From Pleurostoma richardsiae (lineage: Eukaryota > Ascomycota > Sordariomycetes > Calosphaeriales > Pleurostomataceae), in the NCBI GenBank assembly GCA_030052745.1, contig JANBVO010000075.1, forward strand, positions 22,704-86,703: a stretch of DNA of 64,000 nt, in the 5' to 3' direction. The notes beneath the pieces are model-generated. The model ran no database searches and was not told the DNA's origin. It worked only from the letters and a program-made list of their open reading frames with translations. The translations under genes and the position numbers were made by a program. This document shows positions 25,185-37,607 of the stretch, piece by piece; within the stretch, counting starts at the first letter, position 1, and every line of letters starts with the position of its first letter.

Positions 25185-27230
25185 ATGCCTCTGAGTGTAG
25201 CCGCTTCCCCTAACAAAGGAAGAAGACTTAATATGTCGACCACCAAGAGAGATGGTCGAGACGACGAGACTCCGTCCGTCGAAGCTGTCATCTTCAGTAA
25301 TGAAGTGGTCGTGGAGGATCCTTACGCGGTCCGAATCGTCGAGATCCCAGAGCACAAGTGGCAGAGGAGATATAGAAGCGTGGCTTTCCAGATGGTTCTG
25401 CTATCTATGCTCTCTTTCTCTGGCCCTTCTATGAGCAATGGTACTATAACCATGATTTCCTCTATCAAGCCATTCTAGCTGACATGTTTGCTATTGCAGC
25501 AATCAGTGGCCTCGGAGGAGGGGGACTGGCTACTCCCTACACAGCAAACGCTGCCTCGGCTACTCAATACTCGACCTCCGTCCTGATCGCGTCAGCTGCA
25601 CCCATGTTTAATTCATCTTGTATGCAAAGCTGACAGTTATCCAGCATGTTTGGCGGTCCTCTAATCAGCACAATCGGTATCCCCATCGGCTGCATCATCG
25701 GTGCTATTGGCTTTCCTCTGTCGGGGTCTGGTTTCTATGTAAATAGCAAATATGGCGTTCAGTGGTATCTTATTTTCGCGAAGGCTATATACGGAATTAG
25801 TAAGTGTTCTAATGACACCGTCATTCAGCTTGGCAGATTCGTGCTAATCGACTTTACACGTCCGCAGCTTCGGCCTTCTTATATATCGCCGAAGCTTCTG
25901 CGATGATCTCCTACCCCGAGGAACATCGAAGGGGATTTTACATCAGCATTTGGGTTATCATGAGGAACATCGGCTCAATAATCGGTGGCGCCATTACCTT
26001 TGGCCTCAACATAAGTCGTAATGGATACGGAGGCGTCAGCGCAAATACATACCTAGTGTTCCTTGGCTTAGAATGTCTTGGTGAGTTCGCCTTTGAACAT
26101 CTTCGTCCGACCAGAGTTGGAGACCTGCGAGCTCAAAGGTAATATTTTCAGGTCTCCCGGCAGCATTTCTCATGACTAGGACGAGAAAAGTCATCCGTTC
26201 TGACGGATGGGGTGTCCCCATGCTTCCTACGAAAACATGGAAACAGGAATGCAGGTTGCTGTGGGAGCATCACAGGCAGAAGCGGGTGAGTGACTCCCTC
26301 AAATGTCCCGCTTTTCCCGTTTTGCACATTTCCTAACGTGCCTCAACTAGACTCTCATGCTGATTCCGATTTATATCCTAACGTATTTTGGTGACGGCGT
26401 CTGGGGGACGTACAACTCTCTCCATTTCTCAGTCCGCGCACGGGCTCTGTCTTCTTTTATTGGCCCAGTCCTCGCTGTCTTCATCAATCCCTTTTTTGGA
26501 ATGATATTAGATATGAAGATGGTGAACCCAAGAAGAAAGGGAACCATAGCATTCTGGGTCTGGATGCTTCCTACCATGTAAGCCATCCATATACCTTTGA
26601 AGACCTGAACCTAAGACCGAGTGACTTCATAGGGCCATGCTCATTTGGGTCATGGTGAATCTGAAGTGGTTCAATGACCAGCCGAATGACCTTCGACTAG
26701 ACTAGTAAGGAGTTGACGAGATTGCACCTGGAGAATGACCCAAAACTGACACCTTGCAGCGCGCAGCCTACAACAGCTCGCTGGTTCGCAACTTGGTTTC
26801 CATACCTCATTTACGTTGTCAATGGGTAAATTGATCAGCGCTAGTGCTAAGTTTTGTTGAAAGGTCTGTTGAGCTGACAATCAGAAACAGGTGGATGTCC
26901 CAGACGCTCGTTTACTGGGTCCTCGGACAGTTTGCCTCCGATGTTGCGACCAACGCTCGCACAGGTGGCGTGTTCCGTTCATGGGAGACAGTCGGTCAGG
27001 CTGTTTCCTACGGCATAAATTCAAAGGCATCTAACAAATTCATCCCGTTTGGTGTTTACATAGGCCTCTTTGCAGTCGCAATGCCACTCTTCTGGACCGT
27101 TCTGATGGAATTGCCGAAGGAACACAGAGGCCTCAGGATTGTTGATGACGAGGGGCATGTGGTGGGGGAATTCACAAAGGCGCAGCAAGTGCCCGGGGAA
27201 GAGAGAGTGGCAAGAGAAATCCCGATCTGA
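25185..27230 (+). CDS. UNC93-like / MFS membrane transporter
   Basis: Nine exons, 25185-25440, 25500-25590, 25645-25799, 25868-26080, 26152-26285, 26351-26577, 26633-26704, 26760-26825 and 26891-27230, giving 517 residues. The family comprises MFS-like proteins with 10-12 helices in fungi, usually of unknown cargo. Seen: SGPSMSNAISGLGGGGLATP across intron 1, typical of fungal UNC93-like proteins; YSTSVLIAMFGGPLIS across intron 2; FLYIAEASAMISYPEEHRRG; LPAAFLMT; ILTYFGDGVWGTYNSLHFSVR; ARWFATWFPYLIYVVNGWMS; and a late YWVLGQFASDVATNARTGG. Intron 2 uses the weak donor GTCAGC, but no other choice keeps phase. An in-frame ATG at 25233 is an alternative start. It is divergent from the DAO flavoenzyme gene. 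Confidence 0.87.
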
Positions 27231-29148
27231 GGTGCAGGACGGCCAGGCATAAGTCGAGAATGATGTTCACACGCAACATCTCCTAACAGTCCGGCGACTT
27301 CTTTAGCGAAACCTGACAAATTGACTGGGTCAGAAACAGCAATCACGCTTCTTCCCTTTAGCTCGAGCTACACCGACAAGCTTCTTCCCGAATATTAAGC
27401 TTGGGGGAAGACTCTTTGGTTTGGTGCTTCCCTCTAGAGGGTGCCGCTAACGCAACCACGGTTTAACATTCACGTACGGAAATGATGTCGAAACGTAATG
27501 GAACTCCTAGGTCTATGTAGATACTCACCAAGTGACATGCTTGATACGACCATCGTTGGAACAGTAGTGCCCCGTGCATAATCTTCCCATTTAGTATGTA
27601 AGCTTGGTGAACCACATCACTCTGTAACGGACTGCTACTAGAAAGACGATAAGCTATTCAAAATAAGTCCTCGAAATCAAGCCCGATGTCCAGTCTTGGA
27701 AATCTTAGGACTCCGGTGATTATAAACAACTAGCCTACGACATCCTTTACTCCCAGAACATCTCACGACGAGCTCAGGGAAGCCCTATATTGATTAGCTA
27801 CGGCAGCGGTTATGCAATAGACGTTAACAGACGGAAGACCAACACATCCACCAGGCAAATATCGCATGATGACAAGCTTCTCTTGTAAGCCGCAGTGATA
27901 TCGGGGTCACGATCAGTGGTCAGCCAACATGTTGACACACCTGGAACTGGAATTGCGCCCAGACAACTAGCTATGTAGCCTGCCAAACACAGGGTTACTA
28001 GTGATGAGGGATCCTTTGCGATTAGAGATTGGAAAAGTTGACCCTTAGCTTTTCGATACGTATCAAGAAGGCTGCGTTTCAACGTCACGGCTTCCTGCCC
28101 AAAGAGCTTGGCTTTATTGTGGTTGCAAGTATTACACATAGGTGAGGATAACAACTTGAGGTGTTGGTCGGCTAACTAGCTACACAGCGCCTGCCGGTAT
28201 CGAGGGGCCGGTTCTCTTCCAAAAGTTCCTCGGGACTACTTTCATCATAGGGCGGCGAACGTCCAAGAGTTCTTGTTACTTCAGGGCATTGTTTCATTTG
28301 GGGATGAAGAAGAAGGAGAGCCCATACAACTTATCTAATCTCTGGCAGCTGGGAGATGGTGGCGGTTCCGGGTCAAAGCCTCCACATGACGGAGTACACG
28401 AAAACAGCATCTACAGAACAAAAAAACAATGTTATGCCGATGTCTCAACCTACGGAGGTATAGATTGACTGATGAAGGTAGCTGAGCATTGGCGCATGGC
28501 TTATGACCTCTACATCTAAACCCAACTAGCCAAGATAATGAAGACATAACCGAGGCGAGGAAAGAAAGAAGAGAGAAGATTCCTTTAATGGATCAAGTTC
28601 AAGCACGGCTTGAGGCACATGTTAGGGCACTTGCGTGGATGATCGGGGCTATTAATAACACCCAATGGGTACCTTACGTATTCGGCCCAACTGATTGGGC
28701 CTGACGCAGGGCCAGCAGCAAGCACAAGCCCTGACCATGGATAGGCTCTAAGGAGGCCCATAAACAGTGGATGCTTGAACATGCCGTCCGGTCAATAAAT
28801 CAAACCCCGGAAAACACTTGATCGGACCTAAATAAATGACCTGCTGGGCTGAGGAACCAATGTGCGGGGGTAAGCACCTTGGCATACGCTAGCTGCCGTG
28901 AGGGTATTATTATATTATTGCAGTGTGAAAAACTCGAGTTCAACCTTCAAGCCTGTTGGAAGAAACATCAAATTGTACAGAGGAATAGAACTTCCCAACC
29001 AAACCCAGGAGTAGGATACATTGCCCTTTACACCTTTAAAGCTCCAGTCTCTCATCTTTCACTCTTAATGCTAGGTCTCAGGCCGAACAATCATTTGCAC
29101 CTCTGCTAACCTTGAATGTTTGGCATCTCAACAGAAACGTACAGTATC
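27231..29148. other. intergenic, possible gene remnant at 27810-28154
   Basis: No intact gene. A minus-strand frame at 27810-28154 (114 residues, several Cys and a hydrophobic stretch LVTLCLAGYIASCLGAIPV) could be a lone exon or remnant, but no family is recognised and no neighbouring exons were found. The remainder is the 3' flank of the carrier and the promoter of the monooxygenase gene. Confidence 0.35.
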
Positions 29149-31344
29149 ATGGCAGAGGTAAACGGAGTTAACAGCATTAACGGCACCCACCAGCACCGCA
29201 CGAATGGGACCACGACTGGAGCTACGACTTTCACGATCAAGGATGAGCCAGTCGAGAATCTACGGCATCTGAAAGTGAGGGTTATTGGAGCTGGATACTC
29301 AGGCATACTAGCCGCTATCAGGTCAGTTTCACGAACGTGCAAATGTTACAATATCTTCTCACACTGTGGTTGCACAGGATTCCAGAGAAGATCAGGAACG
29401 TTGACCTAGTCGTGTATGAAAAGAATGAGGCCGTTGGCGGCGTTTGGTAGGTGCATGAACACGTCGAATCCTCTTATATACTGACTGTGGTTAGGTTCTT
29501 GAATCGTTACCCTGGTGAGTAGACCAAAACGTACTCTCACTCTCATCATGCGGTCGGCGTCGCTTACGATTCCTATCATAGGGTTGGCTTGTGATATCCC
29601 ATGTAAGTGGAAGGTGCCCGACAGAGAGACCTGAATCCTGACGGAACAAAGCCCACTCATATCAATATTCTTTCTCACCCAACCCCCTCTGGTCTTCGCT
29701 ATATGCTCCTGGAAAAGAGATTCGAGAGTACCTGCAAGATGTAGCAGAAAGGTTTGGAGCAACAAGGTTCATCAAGACCTCGCATAAGGTCGAGAAATGT
29801 GTCTGGGACGCTGCCGAGAGGAAATGGTTCGTCCCTGCACCATTCCACTGTGACAGTGTTGTAGAGGAGACACTAATTCAAACTCTAGGAGGATCACAGT
29901 TACAAATTTGATCACTAGCGAGACCTTCGAGGATATCACAGACATCCTGATCACTGCCCGTGGGCAGCTTAACGACATCAGCTGGCCGGACCTACCAGGA
30001 CTCGACAAGTTCCAGGGGAAGGTAGTCCATTCAGCAGACTGGGATGAAACGTGGGGAAACACCCTCGAGATCTTTCGAGCATGATGACTCATACTAATTG
30101 TGCTTCAAGATACAACTTCAAGAACAAGAAAATCGGAGTCATTGGAAACGGCTCGAGCGCAATTCAAATCATTCCTCGTCTACAGAAGCTCGAGGGCGTT
30201 TCTCTCACTTGCTTCATCAGATCGTCCACGTGGATATCACCAGCCTTTGGCGATGCTGCGATGGTTGCTCTAGGACTTGACCCAACTGTTATAAACTGTG
30301 AGCCTTCAACCTCTTCTTCACGTTTATGACGGGGACTCATCAGCACGCCACACAGTCTCAGAAGAACAACGGCAGGCATTTCTACGAGATCCGGAAGGCT
30401 ATCTTAGAATGAGGAAGGTCATTGAAGATGACGGCAACCTCATCCATGAGTCAACCATCCCTGGAACCAAGATGCAAGTCGAATTCACCGACTCCTTCCG
30501 CAAGATAATGCGGGAGCGGCTTGCTAAGAAGCCTGAACTGCTCAAAACTCTCATCCCGACCTTCTCCCCAGGCTGCCGGCGCCTAACTCCAGGCCGTGGC
30601 TATCTCGAGGCCCTCGTCGAGGATAATGTTGACGTGGTCACCGAAACCATCACATCCGTCACCGAGACGGGTGTCGTGCTTGCCTCAGGCACGGAGCTGC
30701 AACTCGACACGCTCGTGTGTGCAACGGGCTTCCAGATCTCCGCGCCGCCTAATTTCGAGGTCGTCGGCCGGAGCGGGCTGACACTCGCGCAGCGTTGGAC
30801 CCCGCACCCGGAGAGCTACCTGTCAGTGGCGTGCGACGGCTTTCCGAACTTGCTGATGATGTTCGGCCCGAACTCAGCTATCGGCTTCGGGAGCTTGACC
30901 AAAATCCTCGAGGCCGAGTGCGACTACGCCGTGAGGGTTGTGCGTAAGATCCAGAAGGAAGACTATGCTACGTTCGAACCGCGTGCCGAACGCGTTGCCG
31001 ACTTTAGCCGTTATACGCAGGAGTACTTCAGGGGCACGGTGTACATGGACAAGTGCAAATCTTGGTATCGCTCCGAGGGGGGCCGGGGCGACTGGATCTC
31101 GGGCTTATGGCCGGGTTCGACGCTGCATGCTCTGGAGGCGCTGCGATCGCCGCGCTGGGAAGATTTCGTGTTTGAGAGCGCGGATCTTAGCGGCAATGCC
31201 TTGAGGTGGATGGGCAATGGCTGGAGCGTCACGCAGAAGGACGGGGACTCATCGTGGTACATCAACCCGGAGGAGGTAGAATGGCCGGTCGAGGGAAAAC
31301 CTGAGGAAAACCCTCGGTACAAGGCCCGACCTTGGTCATATTGA
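29149..31344 (+). CDS. Baeyer-Villiger-type FAD monooxygenase
   Basis: Eight exons, 29149-29321, 29378-29446, 29495-29514, 29582-29602, 29652-29826, 29889-30050, 30110-30297 and 30356-31344, giving 598 residues. Class B flavin monooxygenases insert oxygen next to a ketone or oxidise N/S, using NADPH. Seen: the first Rossmann motif RVIGAGYSGILAAIR, VGGVWFLNRYPGLACDIPSH spread over four exons, the fingerprint FQGKVVHSADWDE, the second Rossmann motif IGVIGNGSSAIQIIP, VCATGFQIS, and LLMMFGPNSAIGFGSL. Exons 3 and 4 are only 20 and 21 nt. An in-frame ATG at 29116 could add 11 residues. Its 3' end converges on a peptide transporter. Such enzymes often sit in secondary-metabolite or steroid catabolic pathways; the substrate is unknown here. 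Confidence 0.92.
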
Positions 31345-31933
31345 CATATCTAGCCTTGTTCTGGTAGCACTCATTAGGAGTCAGCGTGAGAAGCCATCTA
31401 ACAGCACCGCCACCGCCGTTCGACAGAGCTCTGCTAAGAGCTGGAAGCCCGCTCTATGCCGTTTTCTCATAGCCCTACAAACATATAGCGGCGACATATT
31501 CGGGGAGACTTTAATGCTTGCGAGAAATGAGAGCATGCTAACTGTGCACTTGATCAACACCGTTGAGTCTCCCAGGGTGGATGATGGTAGGACAGACCAA
31601 CTCATCGCGAAGAGAGAAGAACGATACTCTTGGCGTGGACGATCGAGATTGTCTAGTCTATTGAATTGGCCCAAAAGCCTACAGCATTCTGACTCTTCAG
31701 GCTCGTGTTCAGTGTCAAAGGCCGCCGGTTCTGCAGGCACGTGACAAATCCACGTCCTGATATGAGCCATTCGGGGCAATGCCTAATATTGAAACCCGGA
31801 TAGAACATAACAGAAACAGAGAGATTTATCACGGTATATATATTTTTGTATGGTTACATCCTGTAGAAAATGATGACCCCATTCCCTCAGCATATCGGAA
31901 GGCGTGGGACAGAAGCCTAGCCACTGCTGGACT
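31345..31933. other. intergenic between convergent genes
   Basis: 3' flanks of the monooxygenase and the peptide transporter. No gene recognised. Confidence 0.45.
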
Positions 31934-34458
31934 TTACATCTTCTGGGAGATACCATACTCCTCGTTGTCGGCAATGGGTGCTGGTCGGTTGTCGGTCTGG
32001 TTATGCTCGCTCTCCTTCACGAAATTCGTAGTCCCTGTGCTGGGATGCACCTCGGCAGTGTCAATGGTAGTAGAGAGGACGTATTCCTCCTTGTCGACGT
32101 GCTTGAAGAGGAACCACTAAGTCGCACAGTGTTAGTTCATGCACCTATGCTGACGGAAATGGAGACAACGCTTGAGGGACCAGGTTCACTCACGAAGAGA
32201 ACCGTGACAATTCCGCCGAGAATAGTAGGGCCACCAAAGTCCCAGATGAGATGCGGGTCAACGACGACGGATGAGCATGCAAGGTTGACGATGTATGCAA
32301 TGGCGGTGTTAAAGAGATTGATGGCGGACACCAGGCCTCTCATATTTACCGGAGCACGGGAGTACGCAATGCCGTAGGCTAGTAACAGTCAGCTGGCTCT
32401 CGGTCTTTTTAAACGACACAACCTTGGATGTTTACGCACCGGGAACATTGATGAAAAGCTCAGAGATACCACCAATACCGTACGGAATACCCATCCACCA
32501 GACTGAAATAGGTGACGTCAAACCATTGTCGACGCATGTGGGATCAGACGAGCCATAGTGACCGCACGGGGATGTCTTGTAGGCGTAGTACTGCAACACA
32601 GTATACGCAATGCCACTGCACGTAGATATGAAGAATCCCGTGCAGATACGCATAACGGGTCCGTAGTGGATCTTCCACCTTCGTAGCAGCGGGTAGAGAC
32701 CAAACTATAACTCAAGAGTCAGTTGTCGGTTTCTCAAGAACGACTCCACGAGCGTCACGATCGCGATAGCTCTTGGGGCCGAACACCGCGAGAGTCCACG
32801 ACGAATCTGTGAGAATGTCGAAACACTCGCCGAGACAGAGGTGATGGGGATTTCTCACATTGAGGATCGGGGAAAACAAAATAATGGCGAAAGGGTTAAA
32901 GTTGTTGATCACGTCGTTGGGAGCGCCATTCGTCGTGAGCATGGTACTTAAGTAGCTGGCAGCATTGGCGATACTGGAATGTCCCGTGTCAGCGCTTGGG
33001 ACTCCTGAACAGTGGACAGCACAACTTACCCATTGTCGTTCCAGTACTGCACGGGAAAGAAGCAGAACATGCCGGTGGCCTGAACTGTGCGTTTCACGTC
33101 CTCAACAAACTGGTCATTGTAGCGCGTGGTGACTGGAAGTCCCTTGGCGGCCTGGACAGATGGCTTTGCCGACTCCCACCAGCCCTTGCGGCCGATGCGC
33201 AAAATGCCACCGCGTCTCAAGCAGTTCCCCAGAACGACGAACACATTCGGCAGGTCGGAACCGCCGGGCTTATGCAACACGAGTCGCTTCTTCAAAAACC
33301 ACATCACGAAAGGCAGCGGGAGGTAGAGCAGAAGGGGCAGCAGCCAACTCAGCCACCAGCCGACATACTTCTCCGAGTACGAGGTCGCAACTTGCATAAA
33401 AGCACCGACGTTGATCAGGAGGTAGAACCACAGCATGGCCCTTTCCGTGCTGTGCTCTGGGTCCTGGATCACACGCTCGCCAGTCTTGAGCGTGATGACC
33501 TTGGGAACATGTGTTGTCATCTGATCCAACAACAGAGGCGAAACATTGGGCTTGAACATGGCTGAGAGTTCGAGTTAGCGCAGGAAATGGCAATGGCATC
33601 GATGATCTGCGACAGCATAACCTACCAGCACCGATGGCAAGGATGTAAATGCCAACAAAGAAGGGACCTTTGGCAGAACCATCGGCAAGCAGGCTTCTAG
33701 CTCCCGATGCGACCAGAATAACATGACCGACCCCCATGACGAAAATTCCCCAGAATATCATGTTGAAGCGGCCCGTCTTGGTATCGGCAATGTATCCGGT
33801 CACTAGTGGGAGCGCGTACGCGAGCAGGCTGAAAGATTGGCCGACGGCGTTCTGTTGCGATTGTTAGTTTGGCTGACGACTTAACTCCGTCGACAGGAAG
33901 ACTGCTCTTACCGCTTTGGCCTCTCCCATGCCCAAGGCACCTGTCGTACAATCCCAAGGTCAGCTATTGCCGTCCGAAGCCCCACTGCTCACGCTCGGCA
34001 GAAATGGAGTTTGCCCACCTGCAGTCTGTTGCGTCCCGCGCGGTGGCGCGCCATAGCCGTTGCCTCCGGGTGGCAGAGGACGATTCACGAAATTGCTGAA
34101 GAGGCCCTGGCAACCTTTCCACGATCATGTCAGTTCATTGTCACCAGGACCGACCCGTCTAGCCAGCTCGACGAACCGTAGTATGATGCACGCTCGCAGA
34201 ATTCGACGGCACAGAGGAGGTAGGCCACGGTGGGCAAGCCGCCGGGGACGCGACGCAGCGTGGCTAGCTCCTCTTCTGTAGGCTTGCCCTCGTAGTCAAC
34301 CTCCAGGGCGGGGGCGTAGATCGGGGCGTGTTCATCGCCCTCGGGAGTGAGGGCCCCCTTCTCGGTGGGTTGTTTCTCGGTGTCCGCTGAGCTTCGACGT
34401 CAGTTCTGTTCTTCGGCGGACGCGCCGAACGGCGCTGGGCGACACGCAGCTTACACAT
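31934..34458 (-). CDS. PTR2-type proton-coupled peptide transporter (POT family)
   Basis: Ten exons on the minus strand: 34458-34455, 34386-34177, 34114-34019, 33940-33912, 33851-33626, 33561-33030, 32973-32859, 32704-32440, 32378-32194 and 32116-31934, giving 614 residues. The family imports di- and tripeptides with protons through about 12 plasma-membrane helices. Seen: LLCAVEFCERASYYGCQGLFSNF across intron 2 (the ExxERxxYYG signature), GALGMGEAKANAVGQSF, LPLVTGYIADTKTGR, YLLINVGAFMQVATSY, FFPVQYWNDNG, FNPFAIILFSPILNFGLYPLLRR, and PYGIGGISELFINVPAYGIAYSRAP. The first exon is only ATG plus one base; splicing it gives MSDTEKQPTEKG, and no ATG exists in the exon-2 frame. The acidic C-terminal tail of about 60 residues is cytosolic. 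Confidence 0.9.
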
Positions 34459-37400
34459 GAGTCTTGAGTCGCGGGTTTGGCTCTGCGACACGTGCCTGTC
34501 TATAGCATGTGACAAGAGAGAAAGAAGGTAGCATAGGGGGAAGAGGGCAAGGGGATCAGAGGAGCCGTCAGTTAAATAAGGCACAGGGACCTGTCATGGC
34601 GCCCTGGCTACCCTGGGCTGCCTGGCCATATCGGGCCGTCATCGAATCGAGTCCTCGCGCCACTGCGCGATTGGCCTGATCGAGCTAATGTTATCGCCAA
34701 GTAATCGCCAATGACAGCTTCCGGGGAAAGCAAAAGCTTGATTGCGGCAGAGCCCTGGCGGCGTCAATGCCACCTTATCAGCAAACCTCCTGCCAAGACA
34801 GGCAAATAGCGGGGAGGCGCCGGAGGTGCAGATTGGAAGCTCCTTTCGAAAAAAGTCTAGAATTATGCCGCATCAGGCAGGTAGCTTGATAGTAGCCCAC
34901 CACGAGTAATGTCTGCTCCCTTGATCGACCCACCACTACTCCTAGCGGGCATGACTAGTCCCCCCGGCTACTGAGCAGCATACTTCCGTACGTGTCTGCG
35001 TGTGCATGCGCCCCAAGAGATCGTCAGTCTGTGTGAAGCCCCGTACTGCGAGGTAGGTGGCTAATGACTCGGCCGACCAGTCGAGATCCTTGACGTCATG
35101 CAGCAACTTTGGACCCGGAGTTGTTCGAGGAAAACAAACTCGACGTGCAAGCTGTGCTGCTCTGGATTGTGTTGGGTGTCTGATGCTCGATGTCATCTAA
35201 GAGCTACATGTCGTGATTGGGGGGGAGTTTAGGACTTCCCTTTTCGAGTTCCAAGGGTGGTCCCGAATTAATAATGATTAGCTCTGATAGGCCTCTGGGA
35301 TGGTGTGAACAGGGGTAGCTGTCATGTTACGATCATACTGCACCGCAGGCTGCGAGGTGCCGGATTCCGTCTTGGCTTTTTCTCACGCCGAGTCTGTTTT
35401 CTTTCCGTCAAGGGAGTCAAGGGAAGGAAGCGTGACACGAGTCCTGCTGTCGAGAGCACTGAATAGGAATTCTTACCGGAATACTGTGATTACCGAGAGG
35501 CTAATTATAGTAAGTGTGTAAGTACGTGCCGTTATATACTCTAGGTACCCAACTTCTAGGTTCTGGGTTGGACAGGACAAAGAACCGTTTCCTTGTGATT
35601 AGCAGGATCCTGCCATCTGTTCCGTCTAGCACGGCGTCAGGCATATACCAAGACAACAAGGATACGTTATGTGTTGTCGTGACTTATGGAAGGTCCAGAT
35701 CCTCGTGAGCCCCAATGGCGTGTTTGTGCTCTTACTTCGAGACAGTTGAGGCATTCAATGCTCAAAGCTCGCGACATCTCAATTGCACCTGCTCATCCTT
35801 CTCGATAGGGTTTAGGTTGCACCTCAAGAAGGGAGCCTGCCCTTCGGTGTCAACGCATCTGGAAGGAAGTTCGTTCTCTATGTTTGATCCCTACGGATGC
35901 GAAGGCTCTCGGCGAGAAATAGGGAATACATGTGCAGCCAGTGTCACACTTGCTGTTGCTAGCGCATCTTAACCAACTTCAAGGGGATCTGCATCTCCCA
36001 CAAGACTCTTTAGTGGGGTGGGGACCTTGCGGCTCACGAACAGCTCTTGTAGGCGCCGTAAGAGTAGCTGCTGATAATTGACTTAGCGTCACACAACTGC
36101 AGGCTTCTTGTTCTATTAGTTGCGCCCCTGGTAAATGCTGCTTACAGGCTGGCGTCTACCGAGATACGCTAGCTTCGCAGCGCCGGGACGGGCACACTAG
36201 ATATTTGACAAAAAGAATAATGCGATAGAATATATCTTCTAGCCGCCGTTAGCATTGCTTCGCTCATGTATTCTCTCGAATTTTCAACTATGAATGAGCT
36301 TTAAGAAGAGTTGTATGAGATTCTTCAAACTCATAATCTGTTGGTCTAAGGAGTAAACATCGAAGCTTCCGTAATGGCCTAGAGTCCTGTGATAGAGGCA
36401 GCAGCTCTGCAATCTTCGTGAGAGTATAAATCCAACTGCGCTGCTTGAAGTTAGACATTCTATACGCTGTGACAAGCTTCGGTTGGCAGTCGAAGTAAAG
36501 AGAGACAGCGTACGTTCCAAGTGTTCAGAAATCAGAAAGTTGATAGTGCTAGACGCCGAAATCGGGGATGTAATGGGCTATTTCCAATAGTCCTATAGCA
36601 GACGCCCTATGCCGTCATATCATTGACATCCCTCGGGCAATAAAACTGGTCTTCTTTTACGGATGGGACTTGGACATAGACGCGCCGTGGCCCGCGGGAG
36701 ATCATGAGTACGGACAAAAATAGTTTCGACTTCGCACGTTTCCGGCACCAGAAACATAGCCCTGCATACACTGTGCATGGGGATGCGAACGTGCCGGCCT
36801 TTTAACTTCTCCATTCCATGGCATTGACTTACTGCTTGGCCGGAATTTCCTATTCCGGGCGCCGTTGCGAACGCACCCTTAACGTTTTATGCTACAACCG
36901 CATCACTCTTTCTTCTGTATCATGAGTTCCTTGTCAAGACACTCCCAATGTCCCTGCCAACCTTAGGCAGTTTAACCCGTCGCGGAGTCTCTGCCGCCGT
37001 GATATCCACGTGTTCGGGACTCGGGGGCCCACAAATCGGCGGCCCGCACCGGTCCGTAAGTGTTGAGACTCCTGTTATGTCCGATGAAGTCTACGCATCA
37101 CTCGAGCAACAGGCAATATTCAGCACTGAGTGCCGCCATCATGCATACCCTGGTGAGACTAATAAGGACAACACTCTCTTGTGGCTGTGAATGGATCGCA
37201 TGAGGGATAGGCTCAATTCCAGTATCTTAGACTGGAGGTGCCCGGCTCTTCTCGGGCCGGCGGATAAGTAACGTCCACCTGCAGATCACTGGGCAGCAAT
37301 ACCCCGGATTTCTCAGTAGAAGTGGCCCTTGCTAGCCAAATAAAGGAAGGGCTTTAGCATTCTCTACCAACCAGAAATTTGATGCAGCGGGGTTGCATGG

Positions 37401-37607
37401 GGTAACAGAAGGCGAGAGCTCGGTCTCGGTCTATCTAAGTCCATGGAAGCGTACCGAAACTCGTCGGCAGCTGCATGCGACATTCCACTTTCACCCCAAG
37501 CCTGGACAGTATAAGAACCGGGTGAGACCGGTATGGCTGTCTGGAGAGGTACATTCTTTCAATCCCAAGGCTTTCTCCATGTACTGAATCGCCCGACTTT
37601 GAGAAAG
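34459..37607. other. long intergenic stretch (3.1 kb)
   Basis: No gene is supported. Frames such as 35715-35972 and 36948-37190 are short and without family signal. The region holds the promoter of the peptide transporter at its left end and of the GH43 gene at its right end. Confidence 0.45.

Noticed and set aside
27810-28154. 114-residue minus-strand frame
   Set aside because: Cys-containing and partly hydrophobic, but no family recognised and no splice partners found; noted in the intergenic entry only.
34264-34584. 106-residue minus-strand frame over the transporter 5' end
   Set aside because: It is the wrong frame of exon 2 of the PTR2 gene; the correct frame contains the POT signature.
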